From assembly GCF_037126285.1 (NCBI RefSeq), contig NZ_CP147012.1, positions 4,486,676 through 4,550,675 of the forward strand: a DNA stretch of 64,000 bases, read 5' to 3'. The position numbers and the translations under genes were made by a program. This stretch comes from Bernardetia sp. MNP-M8 (GTDB lineage Bacteria > Bacteroidota > Bacteroidia > Cytophagales > Bernardetiaceae). The notes below the pieces were generated by a model. The model saw only the letters and a list, made by a program, of their open reading frames with translations. It had not been told where the DNA came from and did not search any database. Of this stretch, positions 37,633-47,048 are shown piece by piece; within the stretch, counting starts at the first letter, position 1; each line of letters opens with the position of its first letter.

Positions 37633-38739
37633 TTAATAATCTAATAAATCAAGATTATATCTCTTGATAATTTTCTTCAAAAGCTCACCATAAATAGGAG
37701 AGGTTGCATAACCTACACCCCCATATTTGGTAGAACCAATTTTGTCAGCCCAATCTTCATAGTTTTTTCCTTTTGTAAATAAGGGAGAATAACGTTTGCT
37801 TTCATTCAAAAAAATGGAATGCGCTCTAAATGATTCCCAAGGCGAAGTATAATCAGCAAAGCTATCTTTTATCAGACATTTATAAAGTGTTTTTCCATCT
37901 TTCTGAATAATTTTTGAACTTACTATCTTACTTTTATTGGCTTTATATTCTGCTGCTGTATAATATTCTGTTGTAGTTATAGCTTTTGTTTTTCCTCTTT
38001 TATCTTTTATTCCAAAATAATTATTATTCACAATTCGCTGTCCATAAGCTGTTTCTAAAGCAGATTGAGCCAGTTTTATAGAAGCAGGAACGTGGTATTT
38101 TGCTTGTTCCATGAGTGCTGTTTCAAATTTTTTAAGATCTTTTGTTCCTGTAAAGTATGCCATTACATGAGGCTCTACCTTGGTTTGATTAAAAACAACA
38201 GTAATAAATGCTTCACTCAGTTTCTGATTTAATTCTATCATTTTTTTATCACTAAGTTGTTCTAAGCGAGATACTTGATTGTCTATAAGTGCTTCACTAA
38301 TTAGGGTGTGTTTTACCTTCAAAAAATTCTTTCGTTTGTCTTCTGTTTCTGTTTTTGAAATAGAATTACTTTTTGATAAATGCTTATAGCCATAATCTAC
38401 AACATCATTATATTCTACATCATCATTGTCTATATTATCAGTATTTGTATCTGAACTAGTCTCTTTATTTAATCCTTCTCCTTCTAAATATTCTTTTGTA
38501 GCATTTTCTGTAAGTGTGCTAGTCTGAGCAAGTTGTGTGTCATCTTTTCCTGACATCAGAATAGAAACTTGTAAAACAGCTATAATACTAAAAATACCAA
38601 TTAATGCAAATACTAGTCTATTGTTTAATTGAATAACAAGTGTAAGTATATTATTTTCCTTTTTAAATGGAATTTTTATTTGAATGGATTTAGAATAAAC
38701 AGGACGAGTAGCCCATTTTTTAAAAGGTGTTGGTAACAT
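37633..38739 (-). CDS. Glucosaminidase-domain protein (peptidoglycan hydrolase)
   Basis: The 368-residue protein has a single membrane helix (about 45-67), a low-complexity Asp/Asn/Thr-rich stretch, then a glucosaminidase (FlgJ/LytG-type) domain from about 205. The key block is ASIKLAQSALETAYGQ, with the catalytic Glu in SALETAYG, followed by NNYFGIKD, YTSPWESFRAHSIFL and KYGGVGYATSPIYG. Such enzymes cut N-acetylglucosaminyl bonds in peptidoglycan. It is anchored by the N-terminal helix and convergent with the T9SS cargo gene, with only 3 nt between. Confidence 0.85.
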   Translation of the reverse strand: MLPTPFKKWATRPVYSKSIQIKIPFKKENNILTLVIQLNNRLVFALIGIFSIIAVLQVSILMSGKDDTQLAQTSTLTENATKEYLEGEGLNKETSSDTNTDNIDNDDVEYNDVVDYGYKHLSKSNSISKTETEDKRKNFLKVKHTLISEALIDNQVSRLEQLSDKKMIELNQKLSEAFITVVFNQTKVEPHVMAYFTGTKDLKKFETALMEQAKYHVPASIKLAQSALETAYGQRIVNNNYFGIKDKRGKTKAITTTEYYTAAEYKANKSKIVSSKIIQKDGKTLYKCLIKDSFADYTSPWESFRAHSIFLNESKRYSPLFTKGKNYEDWADKIGSTKYGGVGYATSPIYGELLKKIIKRYNLDLLDY

Positions 38740-39091
38740 TTTGATATAATTTTTAAGCTATTGGTTGAATTTGGTTTTTAACTATTACTATTGGTGTAGA
38801 AGAAATATACTTTCATACTTTCAGGTACTCTATAATTATCATAGTAATCATAAATATCACTTGCTAATCAAACATATAATAATCAATTAGACTGTAAATT
38901 TAACGAAAAGATGTTAGTTTTTCGTTCCTTTCTAAAAGACAAAGAAAGATGAACAAAACTAAATCTCTGATAAGACTTCAATTACTTTTAACAAAAAAAA
39001 GCCTTTCGTATCTTTGGAAGAGTTATTTTTTTCTAAAAAAAATACGTATTTTTCATATTCTTGCCAAACTAATAATTACAAATCCAAATCT
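38740..39091. other. Divergent intergenic region with promoter
   Basis: No gene is seen in these 352 nt. They hold a hairpin AACGAAAA (38902-38909) / TTTTCGTT (38919-38926) and the promoter element at 39009. Confidence 0.5.
39009..39016 (+). promoter_or_regulatory. -7 element before the large exported protein
   Basis: TATCTTTG matches TAnnTTTG. It overlaps the TTG that would begin a longer reading frame at 39014, which supports the ATG at 39092 as the true start. Confidence 0.5.
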
Positions 39092-42000
39092 ATGCTAATT
39101 TTAAAAAAATTACTACTACAAGCTGAGTCAAACAATAGAATACGAAAATCAGTCAGTTTGTCTGTTTTTCTGTTTCTGACAATCATTTCTTTTGCAAGTC
39201 AGGCACAAAGACATTTTAATGATGAGAAGAATTTTGTGCAAGACATGCGACAAGTTATTGAAAGAAAATCCCAACCTACTACTTTAGAAATTGCTGATGG
39301 AGTGGCTGCGCTTTGGGAGAGTGGAATGTCAGAAGAACAAAAAAAATTGTTATTCAAAGTGGCAAAGGATATGTATAAACGAAATTATCCTACAAACCCA
39401 ACTTCAGAAGATTTCTATGCCTGTATTGTGTATGGAAGAAAAAATGGAAGACTGACTGATGAGCTTCTGACCTCTTTTCTGAAAGTTGCTGACACAACTG
39501 TTTTGGAAGCTTCGATAGGTGTAGCAACTAATTTTTATAGAATAACACGTCTTTATCTAACAGAAAATAAATTATATAAATATAGAGAAACAAGTGGAGT
39601 AACTGTAGAAGGAAATAATAATTTTTCTTTTGGATATGGAAGAGAAGCTGCTGTTCCTGAAAGTGCCGTCGAACTGCCTGCTGATATAACAGAAATTATT
39701 GAAAGTAAAACAGATACAGAAACAAAACAAGAAGAGAAAAAAGAAACAGCAGAAGATTTAGGTTGGGGAGAAACTGAAACCAAGACAGACAATGATGGCT
39801 GGGCAAATGATGGTTGGGATACAAGTTGGGAAGAAGAAAATACAGGAGATGTAAAACCTGACCCAAATGTTTGGGGAAGTCCTGATGAATGGGGTTCTGG
39901 AGGAGATTGGGGAGATACAGGAAGTGAGACCAATCAAACAAAGAAAAAAAATGATATAAAACTTGAAGCAGCTGTAAAGCCTAATGTGGTGTATGATTAC
40001 AATGCCGTTTCTGAAAAACTTCCTCTTGCAGGTCCTTATATGAATTTGGATAACATTACTTTTACTATCCAAACGCCAAATGATACAGTACAAATAAAAA
40101 ATACCACAGGACAGGTAGTGTTTGCAGAAGCAGCTTTTACAGGTGAAGGAGGACGTTTTGATTGGGGCGTTTTGCCTGATGTGTATGGAGAATTTACTAA
40201 GTTTAGTTTTGTAGTACAAAAACCAGAAATAAAAGCAGAAGAATTCAAATTACATTATGGAAGCTATGTCGATTCTGCTGTGGTGGGACAGTTTGATTAT
40301 TTTGCTTCTCGTACAAACAACAAGGAAAATCCATTATATCCAAGGTTCACATCTTATAAGAGTGATATTGAAGTAAAAGGATTTTTGAAAGATATTATTT
40401 ATCAAGGAGGTTTTTCACTAATAGGAAAAAAGATAATTTCTAAATCGCTAGGTGGAGGAGCATCTTCTATACGATTAGAACAAGAGGGAAAAGTGCGTTT
40501 CAAATCTACTTCAAGAGAAAGTTATGTTTTTAGTGAACACGCTGTTACAAATCGTCTTTCTCAATTAGTTATTTATACGACAGATAAAGATTCCTTAGCA
40601 CACCAAGGTGTAAAGTTACGTTATGATGATGAAAGCGAACAGCTTTTAGCTCGTAGAGACAAACAACTTTTTAAATATGCTCCTTTTATAGATTCTTATC
40701 ATGATGTGAGTATTTCGGCTGATTATGCAAGTTGGGATATAAAATCAGATACCATGAATATGTATAGTTTGGCAGGGCGTGGTGCTGTTATGTCAGCTTA
40801 TGAAGCTGCTAGTAGAAATGTATCCAAGAGAGATTCTATTCTCAAACAGATTGATTTTGTAACCGTTACTTCAAATGCTTATTTCAATGAATATGAGCTT
40901 AGGTCTGTTCAGGGAATGTATCCTTTCAACCCTTTAGTGATGGCTTGGGCATATATTACACAGAGAAAACCATTTGGACTTTCTTTTACAAGTGCAGATT
41001 TGGCAAATCATTTTAAACAAAAACCTGTGCATGTAAAAAGTTCAATGCGTGATATGGCAGGTGCTGGTTTTGTAGAATATGATGAGGCTGCCGATTGGGT
41101 TACCATGACTCAAAAAGGAGTGCTGTACGCAAGAGCTAATTTGCCAACAACTAGCCGATTACGTTCTGATTATGACCAAATTAGGCTCTCTTCTTTAGGT
41201 ACAAATAGTGATAACCTCACCTATTATTTTGAAAATAATGAACTTAAAGTAAGAGGTGTAGAAGAAGTATTATACAGTAATGCAAAGGTAGATTCAGTAA
41301 ATTACTACGCTGTAAAAGCAAAACCTGTTGATAAGCAAGTGATTATTAAAGAAAATAGAAATATGACTGTCAATGGACAAGTGGCAGCTAAAAACTTTAT
41401 CTTTAATGGAGAAGGATTCGAATTTGATTATAAAGATTTTAAGTTTGATATGGAAAAAATTGACTCTATGCAGTTTTTTGTTGATGGAGATACCATGCCA
41501 AATAGTTTTAAAGATGTATCAGGAACATTTTCAATCAACCTTCCTTACAACAAAGCAGGAGTATATGACCAACAACGATTTAAAGATTCTCAGCGTTATC
41601 CTCTTTTTAATACTACTTCTGGAGGAACAGTTCGTTTTGGTGGAAGTGAAGTAATGGGAGGAGCATATAGCGATTCGACAGTTCGTTTTGATGTAGATAA
41701 CTTTACGTTAGATAGTTTGGCAAAAAGAAAACCAGAAGATTTACGCTTTGGTGGAACATTCAATACACCAATTTTTGATAAATTCAAAGAACCAATACGA
41801 GTAATGCCTGACAAATCACTTGGTTTTACACACAATGTAAATGACCCACAACATGCAGATGGAATGTCTTTGTATGGAGGAAAAGGAAAGTTGCTTACAG
41901 GAAAGGTAGTAGTCAGTAATAGTGGTATTCGTGCAGGTAGTGAGCGATATATTCAAGATATTGAAGAAAACTCTAAGAAAAATGTCAAGACAAAAGACTT

Positions 42001-44305
42001 AACAGAAGAAGAAACAATAGATAATACACCAGCCAAAATAACGTATCTAGCTGCCGAGCTAAACTCAAATGATTTTATCTTTTTTGCTGATTCTGCTACT
42101 TCAAAAGGAGAGTTTGCAGCAAAATTAGCTACTTCGAAAGGTAAAATAAATGCTGTTACTATTGATGATGCTATGTTTCCACAAGTAGAATTAGAAAATT
42201 ATCGAATGAAATGGCTACCAAAACAAGATAGTATGATGCTTTCTACAACAGACCAACCTTTCCGAATGTATAAAGGAGAAAGTGGAACGCTAAAAGAAGC
42301 AAATTATACAGGAACATTAGCTCTTACTCCATTAGGCTTGAAGGGATATGGAACAGTAGAAACACAAGATGCCATCATTGAATCCGAATTATTTGCTTTT
42401 GAAACCACTCGTGTTTTTGGACGTGAATCAGATTTTCAGATTAAATCTTTAACTGATACAACCATGCCAGCAGTTGCAGCAAAAAATGTGAAATTTGAGT
42501 ATGATATTTTAGCTACTCCTCGTACTGCTACCATTACTTCTGAAGTTTTGGGTGAGCAAGTTTTTGATTTTCCAAGCTTAAAATACAAAACTTCACTGGC
42601 AACAGGATATTGGAATGCAGATGCTCAAACAGTAGCTTTTCGCTTAGACGAAACAGGAGATATTAGCAAACAATATTTTGTTTCTACTGCTCCAGAGCAA
42701 GACAGTTTGAATTTTAGAGCTGCTTTTGCTAATTATCATATTCCTAGTGGTAACTTAACGATTGGTGGAGTACCTTATATTTTGGTAGTAGATACAGAAA
42801 TTTATCCAAGAGAAGGAAATGTTACCATTCGTGAAAATGCTAAAATGGATAAGCTAGAAGATGCCGAACTCGTAATTAATTATATCAATAAATACCACAA
42901 ACTGACAGAAGGTAATGTAGATATTCTTTCTAAAAATGAGTATCAAGGTGAAGCTATTCTAAACTATGACAACGGAACAGATAAAATTCAATATCTACGA
43001 CTGAATAATTATGGTAAACAAGTAATTAAAGAAGAAGATTTGCCTGATAGCTTACGCAAAACAGATATTGCAGAAAAACTTATTGGTACAGAAGGAACTA
43101 TCTCAGTTACAACTATCGAAGAACAAGATGATGTCATTGATGATACTGATTTTATCTATTCAGAAGGTAAGCAGTTTAGAGGAGAAGTAACTCTAAAGGC
43201 TTGGCTTTCGGAATTAGAATTCAATGGACAAGCAAGACTTGTAATTGATGGTGTGCCTCAAACAGGTTGGTTTCCTTTGGTAAGTGCAGCTTATGTAGAT
43301 GCAAAATCTAAGAAAGCACAAAAAATTGCAGCAGCAGGTTCATCAGAACTAATTAAAGACCAAAAAATTGGAGGTCAGCCTGCATTTACAGGAATTTATT
43401 TGAGCGAAGAAGGTTTATTTGTTCCTGTAATGCAGGAAGATATTCCTAAATCAGAACCTATACTATTAGGAGAAGGACAAGTAAAAGTAAAACCTGAAGA
43501 AAAATCAATTTTGATTATTTCTGAAGAAAGAGCCAAATCATCTGAAATTGAAGATGGAAACTCTTTTAAAGCCAGCAAAACATTAGGAACAGCTGAGTTT
43601 GATGGAAAACTATTGTTGTTTAAAAGCAATCAAAGAGCGCAAGTAGATGTTTCAGGTGTTGGAAAAGCAAACTTCCAAAACAAACAATATACAATTGATG
43701 CAATGGCAAGTATTAATATAGAATCAAAAGGAGATGCACTCTCATTTATGAGAGATGATTTAAATTCGTTTGTAGAGGAAAATAGAGAACGTCTAAAACT
43801 TGAGCCTACTGTAAACAAATCAAAAAACACGCTTCTCAAAATTGCAGGACAAGCAGGCGCAAAAGAAGCTCAAAACTTCCAAAAACGATTTGCTCCAAAT
43901 GATTATGGTATTGCAGACGTAATCAGTAAAACAATTGTTCTCTCAGATGTAACAATGAACTGGTCGCCTGATGAACAGACTTTTTATAGTGTAGGTGATA
44001 TTGGTTTGGCTGCCATCTTAAAAGAAGAAATTGATGTCAAAACGACAGGTTATTTTGAAATTCCACAGACAGGAAGTAGAGATGAGTTTACACTTTATTT
44101 TGAACTTGACCCAGATAAATGGTATTACTTTCAGTTTGACGGACGTACACTCAAAACACTTTCTTCAAATGAAGAATATAATACTCTAATTACAGATCCA
44201 AAAGCAAAAGATAAATTTGATTTGGCTGATAGAGCAGAAATAGATGAGTTTATGGCTCGTTTTAGAGGTGTTTATCCAGCAACACCTTCTATTCCTCTAA
44301 AATAG
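39092..44305 (+). CDS. Very large exported protein of unknown function
   Basis: I do not recognise a named family in this 1737-residue protein. It starts with a basic stretch and a hydrophobic signal segment (about 22-40, ending ASQAQ). A helical region follows (about 40-190). Next is an acidic segment rich in Trp, Gly, Asp and Thr (about 220-280, with DDGW/DEWG-like words), then a very long region of regular beta-strand pattern to the C-terminus. The repeated FNG-type and Y-V-K-A-K motifs suggest a beta-helical or OstA/AsmA-like fold; that is a guess. It is a single-gene unit with its own promoter and a strong terminator. Confidence 0.6.
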   Translation: MLILKKLLLQAESNNRIRKSVSLSVFLFLTIISFASQAQRHFNDEKNFVQDMRQVIERKSQPTTLEIADGVAALWESGMSEEQKKLLFKVAKDMYKRNYPTNPTSEDFYACIVYGRKNGRLTDELLTSFLKVADTTVLEASIGVATNFYRITRLYLTENKLYKYRETSGVTVEGNNNFSFGYGREAAVPESAVELPADITEIIESKTDTETKQEEKKETAEDLGWGETETKTDNDGWANDGWDTSWEEENTGDVKPDPNVWGSPDEWGSGGDWGDTGSETNQTKKKNDIKLEAAVKPNVVYDYNAVSEKLPLAGPYMNLDNITFTIQTPNDTVQIKNTTGQVVFAEAAFTGEGGRFDWGVLPDVYGEFTKFSFVVQKPEIKAEEFKLHYGSYVDSAVVGQFDYFASRTNNKENPLYPRFTSYKSDIEVKGFLKDIIYQGGFSLIGKKIISKSLGGGASSIRLEQEGKVRFKSTSRESYVFSEHAVTNRLSQLVIYTTDKDSLAHQGVKLRYDDESEQLLARRDKQLFKYAPFIDSYHDVSISADYASWDIKSDTMNMYSLAGRGAVMSAYEAASRNVSKRDSILKQIDFVTVTSNAYFNEYELRSVQGMYPFNPLVMAWAYITQRKPFGLSFTSADLANHFKQKPVHVKSSMRDMAGAGFVEYDEAADWVTMTQKGVLYARANLPTTSRLRSDYDQIRLSSLGTNSDNLTYYFENNELKVRGVEEVLYSNAKVDSVNYYAVKAKPVDKQVIIKENRNMTVNGQVAAKNFIFNGEGFEFDYKDFKFDMEKIDSMQFFVDGDTMPNSFKDVSGTFSINLPYNKAGVYDQQRFKDSQRYPLFNTTSGGTVRFGGSEVMGGAYSDSTVRFDVDNFTLDSLAKRKPEDLRFGGTFNTPIFDKFKEPIRVMPDKSLGFTHNVNDPQHADGMSLYGGKGKLLTGKVVVSNSGIRAGSERYIQDIEENSKKNVKTKDLTEEETIDNTPAKITYLAAELNSNDFIFFADSATSKGEFAAKLATSKGKINAVTIDDAMFPQVELENYRMKWLPKQDSMMLSTTDQPFRMYKGESGTLKEANYTGTLALTPLGLKGYGTVETQDAIIESELFAFETTRVFGRESDFQIKSLTDTTMPAVAAKNVKFEYDILATPRTATITSEVLGEQVFDFPSLKYKTSLATGYWNADAQTVAFRLDETGDISKQYFVSTAPEQDSLNFRAAFANYHIPSGNLTIGGVPYILVVDTEIYPREGNVTIRENAKMDKLEDAELVINYINKYHKLTEGNVDILSKNEYQGEAILNYDNGTDKIQYLRLNNYGKQVIKEEDLPDSLRKTDIAEKLIGTEGTISVTTIEEQDDVIDDTDFIYSEGKQFRGEVTLKAWLSELEFNGQARLVIDGVPQTGWFPLVSAAYVDAKSKKAQKIAAAGSSELIKDQKIGGQPAFTGIYLSEEGLFVPVMQEDIPKSEPILLGEGQVKVKPEEKSILIISEERAKSSEIEDGNSFKASKTLGTAEFDGKLLLFKSNQRAQVDVSGVGKANFQNKQYTIDAMASINIESKGDALSFMRDDLNSFVEENRERLKLEPTVNKSKNTLLKIAGQAGAKEAQNFQKRFAPNDYGIADVISKTIVLSDVTMNWSPDEQTFYSVGDIGLAAILKEEIDVKTTGYFEIPQTGSRDEFTLYFELDPDKWYYFQFDGRTLKTLSSNEEYNTLITDPKAKDKFDLADRAEIDEFMARFRGVYPATPSIPLK

Positions 44306-44335
44306 ATTTTAAATAACTTCTTTGATAAATAAAGC

Positions 44336-44378
44336 AAAAAAAAGTCTTACAAAATATATTTTGTAAGACTTTTTTTAT
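44336..44378. terminator. Strong bidirectional terminator
   Basis: A perfect stem with AAAAAAGTCTTACAAAA on the left and TTTTGTAAGACTTTTTT on the right, tiny loop and T runs on both strands, between convergent genes. Confidence 0.9.
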
Positions 44379-44388
44379 TATTAAAAAT

Positions 44389-44967
44389 TTATTCAAAATC
44401 TTTTACTTTTATTTTACACATCTGACCGTTTTTTAGATTGTGCCAAACAATTCCTTCAATTCCTGTATCATTTTTTTGATTACCGAATTTAGTTTTTTGA
44501 TTAGGAAGCCATTTTTTTAACTCTTCAAAAGAAGTTGGAGCATCTTTATAGACCACTTTTTCTAGCCAATTTTCTAAGGAAAAAATAAATAAAGTATGCC
44601 CTTCCAAATTCAACGGATTGCCTTGTATTTTTTCTCCTAGTGCTTCTGCACTCCATTCTCCATCAGCAACATCTGAAAAATCAGTATTTTCTACAGCTTC
44701 AAAAATATATTTATCAGCTTTATCTTCTTTGCTTGCATCTACATACCAAGGGTCTTTTATTCCATTTGCTTTTTGTTTTTTGTCTGGATTTCTGCGCTTT
44801 TCTACTCTCACAACAGTATTATTTCTGACAGTTACACGCACATTTGTTCCATCCAACTTTTCGGTAGCAATAGCATTTTCAAAATCAAAATCTGTAACAA
44901 CGAGTTTATTGTTTACTTTTCGGTCAGTTTCCCAGTTTCGGTCGAAAATGGTTGGTATTTTTTCCAT
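44389..44967 (-). CDS. RLIG1/C12orf29-like RNA ligase
   Basis: The 192 residues carry the motifs of covalent nucleotidyltransferases: motif I with the nucleotide-accepting Lys37 (AIATEKLDGTNVRV), motif IV EGIVWHN (Glu171) and motif V KIKVKDF. The order and neighbouring words (KIQGNPLNL around 113-121, GIEGIVWHN, KRRNPDKKQ) resemble the animal RNA ligase RLIG1 (C12orf29; TEKVDGT, INGNPYGL, IEGIVWH as remembered). That enzyme seals RNA 5'-phosphate to 3'-hydroxyl ends. The protein is shorter than the human one and lacks its C-terminal part. A role in RNA repair is inference. Confidence 0.8.
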   Translation of the reverse strand: MEKIPTIFDRNWETDRKVNNKLVVTDFDFENAIATEKLDGTNVRVTVRNNTVVRVEKRRNPDKKQKANGIKDPWYVDASKEDKADKYIFEAVENTDFSDVADGEWSAEALGEKIQGNPLNLEGHTLFIFSLENWLEKVVYKDAPTSFEELKKWLPNQKTKFGNQKNDTGIEGIVWHNLKNGQMCKIKVKDFE

Positions 44968-45137
44968 GTTTTTAGGGTTTATAAAAATAGTATTCTTTAT
45001 CTAACTTATATAATTTTATTTTTGTTCTTTAAAACAATACACAAAATATTTTGTAAAAGCATTTTTTAACAATTTGTTTGTTTTGTAGGTTTCGGTCTTT
45101 GTAATATGAATCTTCCAATACGATTAGTCATTCACAG

Positions 45138-45854
45138 TTATTTCCTTTTCTCTACTAATTCTATTCTCAATATTCTATCAAAAATGTTATTTTGATTGGC
45201 AAGAACGATAATCACATGGACAATATTTGCAATCAACAGCCCAAAGCCTAACAAACTTCCTATAACTCCACTTGCTCCTGTAACTGCTTCTAAAAAAACT
45301 ACAAGACTAATTGCAGCAAAAAGACAAATCCAATAAAATACATTTCTAAATAGAAGAACAAAAGGAGAAGCTTTTTTTTGAGTTTGTGTATGTATAAAAT
45401 AAAGTCCCATTATTCTTTTTCCTATACTAGATTTGATTCCTATAATATCCCTAAAGAGCATATAGGCAATTCCTATCAAAAAAGGCAAAACATCAAAAAA
45501 GTTATTATTAAATCCCATAAAAGCAAAAAAAGAAATTGTTGCTAAAACAATAGCTACTAAATTATCTATCAAATAAGCAAAAATACGATTATTAGTGTCA
45601 GCCTTTCTAAAGTCATAAACAATAGGCTTAGAAAGTTTTAGTTTGGATTGAACAGGAAATTTTTTGAGTGTAAATGTCTGTCCACAATGTTTTGAGTTCA
45701 TGTATTCCCAGCTTTCTTTCAAAAAAGCAGATTTACAAGAAGCACAAAAAACTATTTCATCTCCTACACAAAATTCATCTCCTGTCACTGGGTCTTGACG
45801 GTTTTCTTTTAGAAAAAAAGTTTCTTTTTCGGTAAGTGTTAAAGCATTTTTCAT
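45138..45854 (-). CDS. RDD membrane protein with N-terminal Cys-rich (RING-like) knuckle
   Basis: The 238 residues begin with a four-Cys motif: Cys29, Cys37-X2-Cys40 (IVFCASCKSAFLKESWEYM) and Cys57 (SKHCG). The spacing and the CxxC-x4-aromatic-W pattern resemble prokaryotic RING-like zinc fingers. From about 78 an RDD domain follows with its Arg/Asp helix opening (RIFAYLIDNLVAIVLA) and three to four membrane helices. RDD proteins are poorly understood membrane proteins, some linked to ion transport. The N-terminal zinc module probably faces the cytoplasm. Confidence 0.72.
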   Translation of the reverse strand: MKNALTLTEKETFFLKENRQDPVTGDEFCVGDEIVFCASCKSAFLKESWEYMNSKHCGQTFTLKKFPVQSKLKLSKPIVYDFRKADTNNRIFAYLIDNLVAIVLATISFFAFMGFNNNFFDVLPFLIGIAYMLFRDIIGIKSSIGKRIMGLYFIHTQTQKKASPFVLLFRNVFYWICLFAAISLVVFLEAVTGASGVIGSLLGFGLLIANIVHVIIVLANQNNIFDRILRIELVEKRK

Positions 45855-46001
45855 TTTAAAGAGGACGGTTATAGCAAACTTTTAATATTCTTTTACTATT
45901 TCTTACTCTAAAAATAAGAATTTGGTTGTAAAAATAGTAAACAAATATTCTTAAAATTGATTTTAAAAACTCATTCACTAAATCATTTGATTCTATATGC
46001 T

Positions 46002-46009
46002 TAACTTTG
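46002..46009 (+). promoter_or_regulatory. -7 element for the tryptophan dioxygenase gene
   Basis: TAACTTTG matches TAnnTTTG, 27 nt upstream of the start codon. No TTG is at the expected -33 spacing. Confidence 0.5.
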
Positions 46010-46036
46010 TAAAAAAATACAAATCAATTAAAAACA

Positions 46037-46969
46037 ATGACACAAGAAGAAATCATAAAAGCTATCAATGAAAAGTATCACAATTTAGGTGAAAATCCAG
46101 ATACGTATTTAAAGGGATTGTTACAAGCCAAACCAATTAATTACTGGGATTATATTGAAGTAGATACATTACTTTCCCTTCAAAAACCTCGTACTGACTT
46201 TAAAGATGAAGAAATATTTATCATTTATCATCAAATTACTGAGCTTACTTTAAAGTTGATGGTTCATGAATTAGAACAAATTATTGAAGAAGAAAACATT
46301 ACAGAAGAATTTATTAGTACCAAAATTCATCGTCTGAATCGTTATACTTCTATGCTTATTAATTCTTTTTCAGTAATGAGTGAAGGAATGGATTATGATG
46401 ATTACAATACATTTAGAAGTACTCTGACTCCTGCAAGTGGTTTTCAGAGCGCACAATTTCGTTTTATTGAAATTTATTGTACTAGGGTAAAAAACTTAAT
46501 TAATCAGAAAGGAATAGAGCGTTTGTCTGAAGTTGAGAGTCCAAAAATTGAAGATTATTTTGAGCATATCTATTGGAAAGATGCAGGACAAAACCGAAAA
46601 ACAGGAGATAAAACGCTTACTTTAAGACAGTTTGAGGAAAAATATTTAGATAAATTCATTCTTCTTGCCAAAGAGTTAGAAGGAAATACAGTAGAAGATA
46701 AATTGATAAAATTAAATAAAATTTCGCCTATTTCGGCAGAGTTACAAAAGCTATTGAGAGAATTTGATACGCTTTATAATGTTACTTTTCCACTTGTTCA
46801 TCTCAATACAGCAAAGCATTATTTGGATAGTAAAGGCGAAAATAAAGCAGCTACTGGAGGCTCTGCATGGAAAAAATATCTACATCCAAAATTCCAACAA
46901 CGTAAATTTTTCCCTACGCTTTGGACAGAGGAAGAAAAAGAACATTGGGCAGAAACAGAAAAAGAGTAG
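46037..46969 (+). CDS. kynA: Tryptophan 2,3-dioxygenase family protein
   Basis: The 310 residues show the TDO blocks: DEEIFIIYHQITELTLKLMVHEL (read in two halves, with the substrate-binding FxxxHQxxEL pattern), TPASGFQSAQFRFIE, and a C-terminal HLNTAKHYL with the probable heme-ligand His, then TGGSAWKKYL. The enzyme opens the indole ring of tryptophan to N-formylkynurenine with O2. No kynurenine-pathway genes are adjacent, so the pathway context is not shown here. Confidence 0.88.
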   Translation: MTQEEIIKAINEKYHNLGENPDTYLKGLLQAKPINYWDYIEVDTLLSLQKPRTDFKDEEIFIIYHQITELTLKLMVHELEQIIEEENITEEFISTKIHRLNRYTSMLINSFSVMSEGMDYDDYNTFRSTLTPASGFQSAQFRFIEIYCTRVKNLINQKGIERLSEVESPKIEDYFEHIYWKDAGQNRKTGDKTLTLRQFEEKYLDKFILLAKELEGNTVEDKLIKLNKISPISAELQKLLREFDTLYNVTFPLVHLNTAKHYLDSKGENKAATGGSAWKKYLHPKFQQRKFFPTLWTEEEKEHWAETEKE

Positions 46970-46977
46970 AAAAAAAA

Positions 46978-47021
46978 TGTGGTACAGAAGTATATAAATA
47001 AATTATATGCTCTGTACCACA
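46978..47021. terminator. Hairpin between convergent kynA and CDF genes
   Basis: Arms TGTGGTACAGA (46978-46988) and TCTGTACCACA (47011-47021), perfect over 11 bp, with an A run on the left and AT-rich flank on the right. Confidence 0.7.
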
Positions 47022-47048
47022 AAATATTTTAGTTTCTAAAAACCATTT

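Noticed and set aside
39014-39091. Longer start for the 1737-residue protein
   Set aside because: It would start at a TTG that is part of a TATCTTTG promoter element; the ATG at 39092 is followed by a normal signal peptide.
39553-40248. Several overlapping minus-strand ORFs rich in Ser, Pro or Leu inside the large exported protein gene
   Set aside because: They mirror the acidic W/G/D-rich and beta-rich coding frame, have no recognisable domains and no promoters; antisense shadows.
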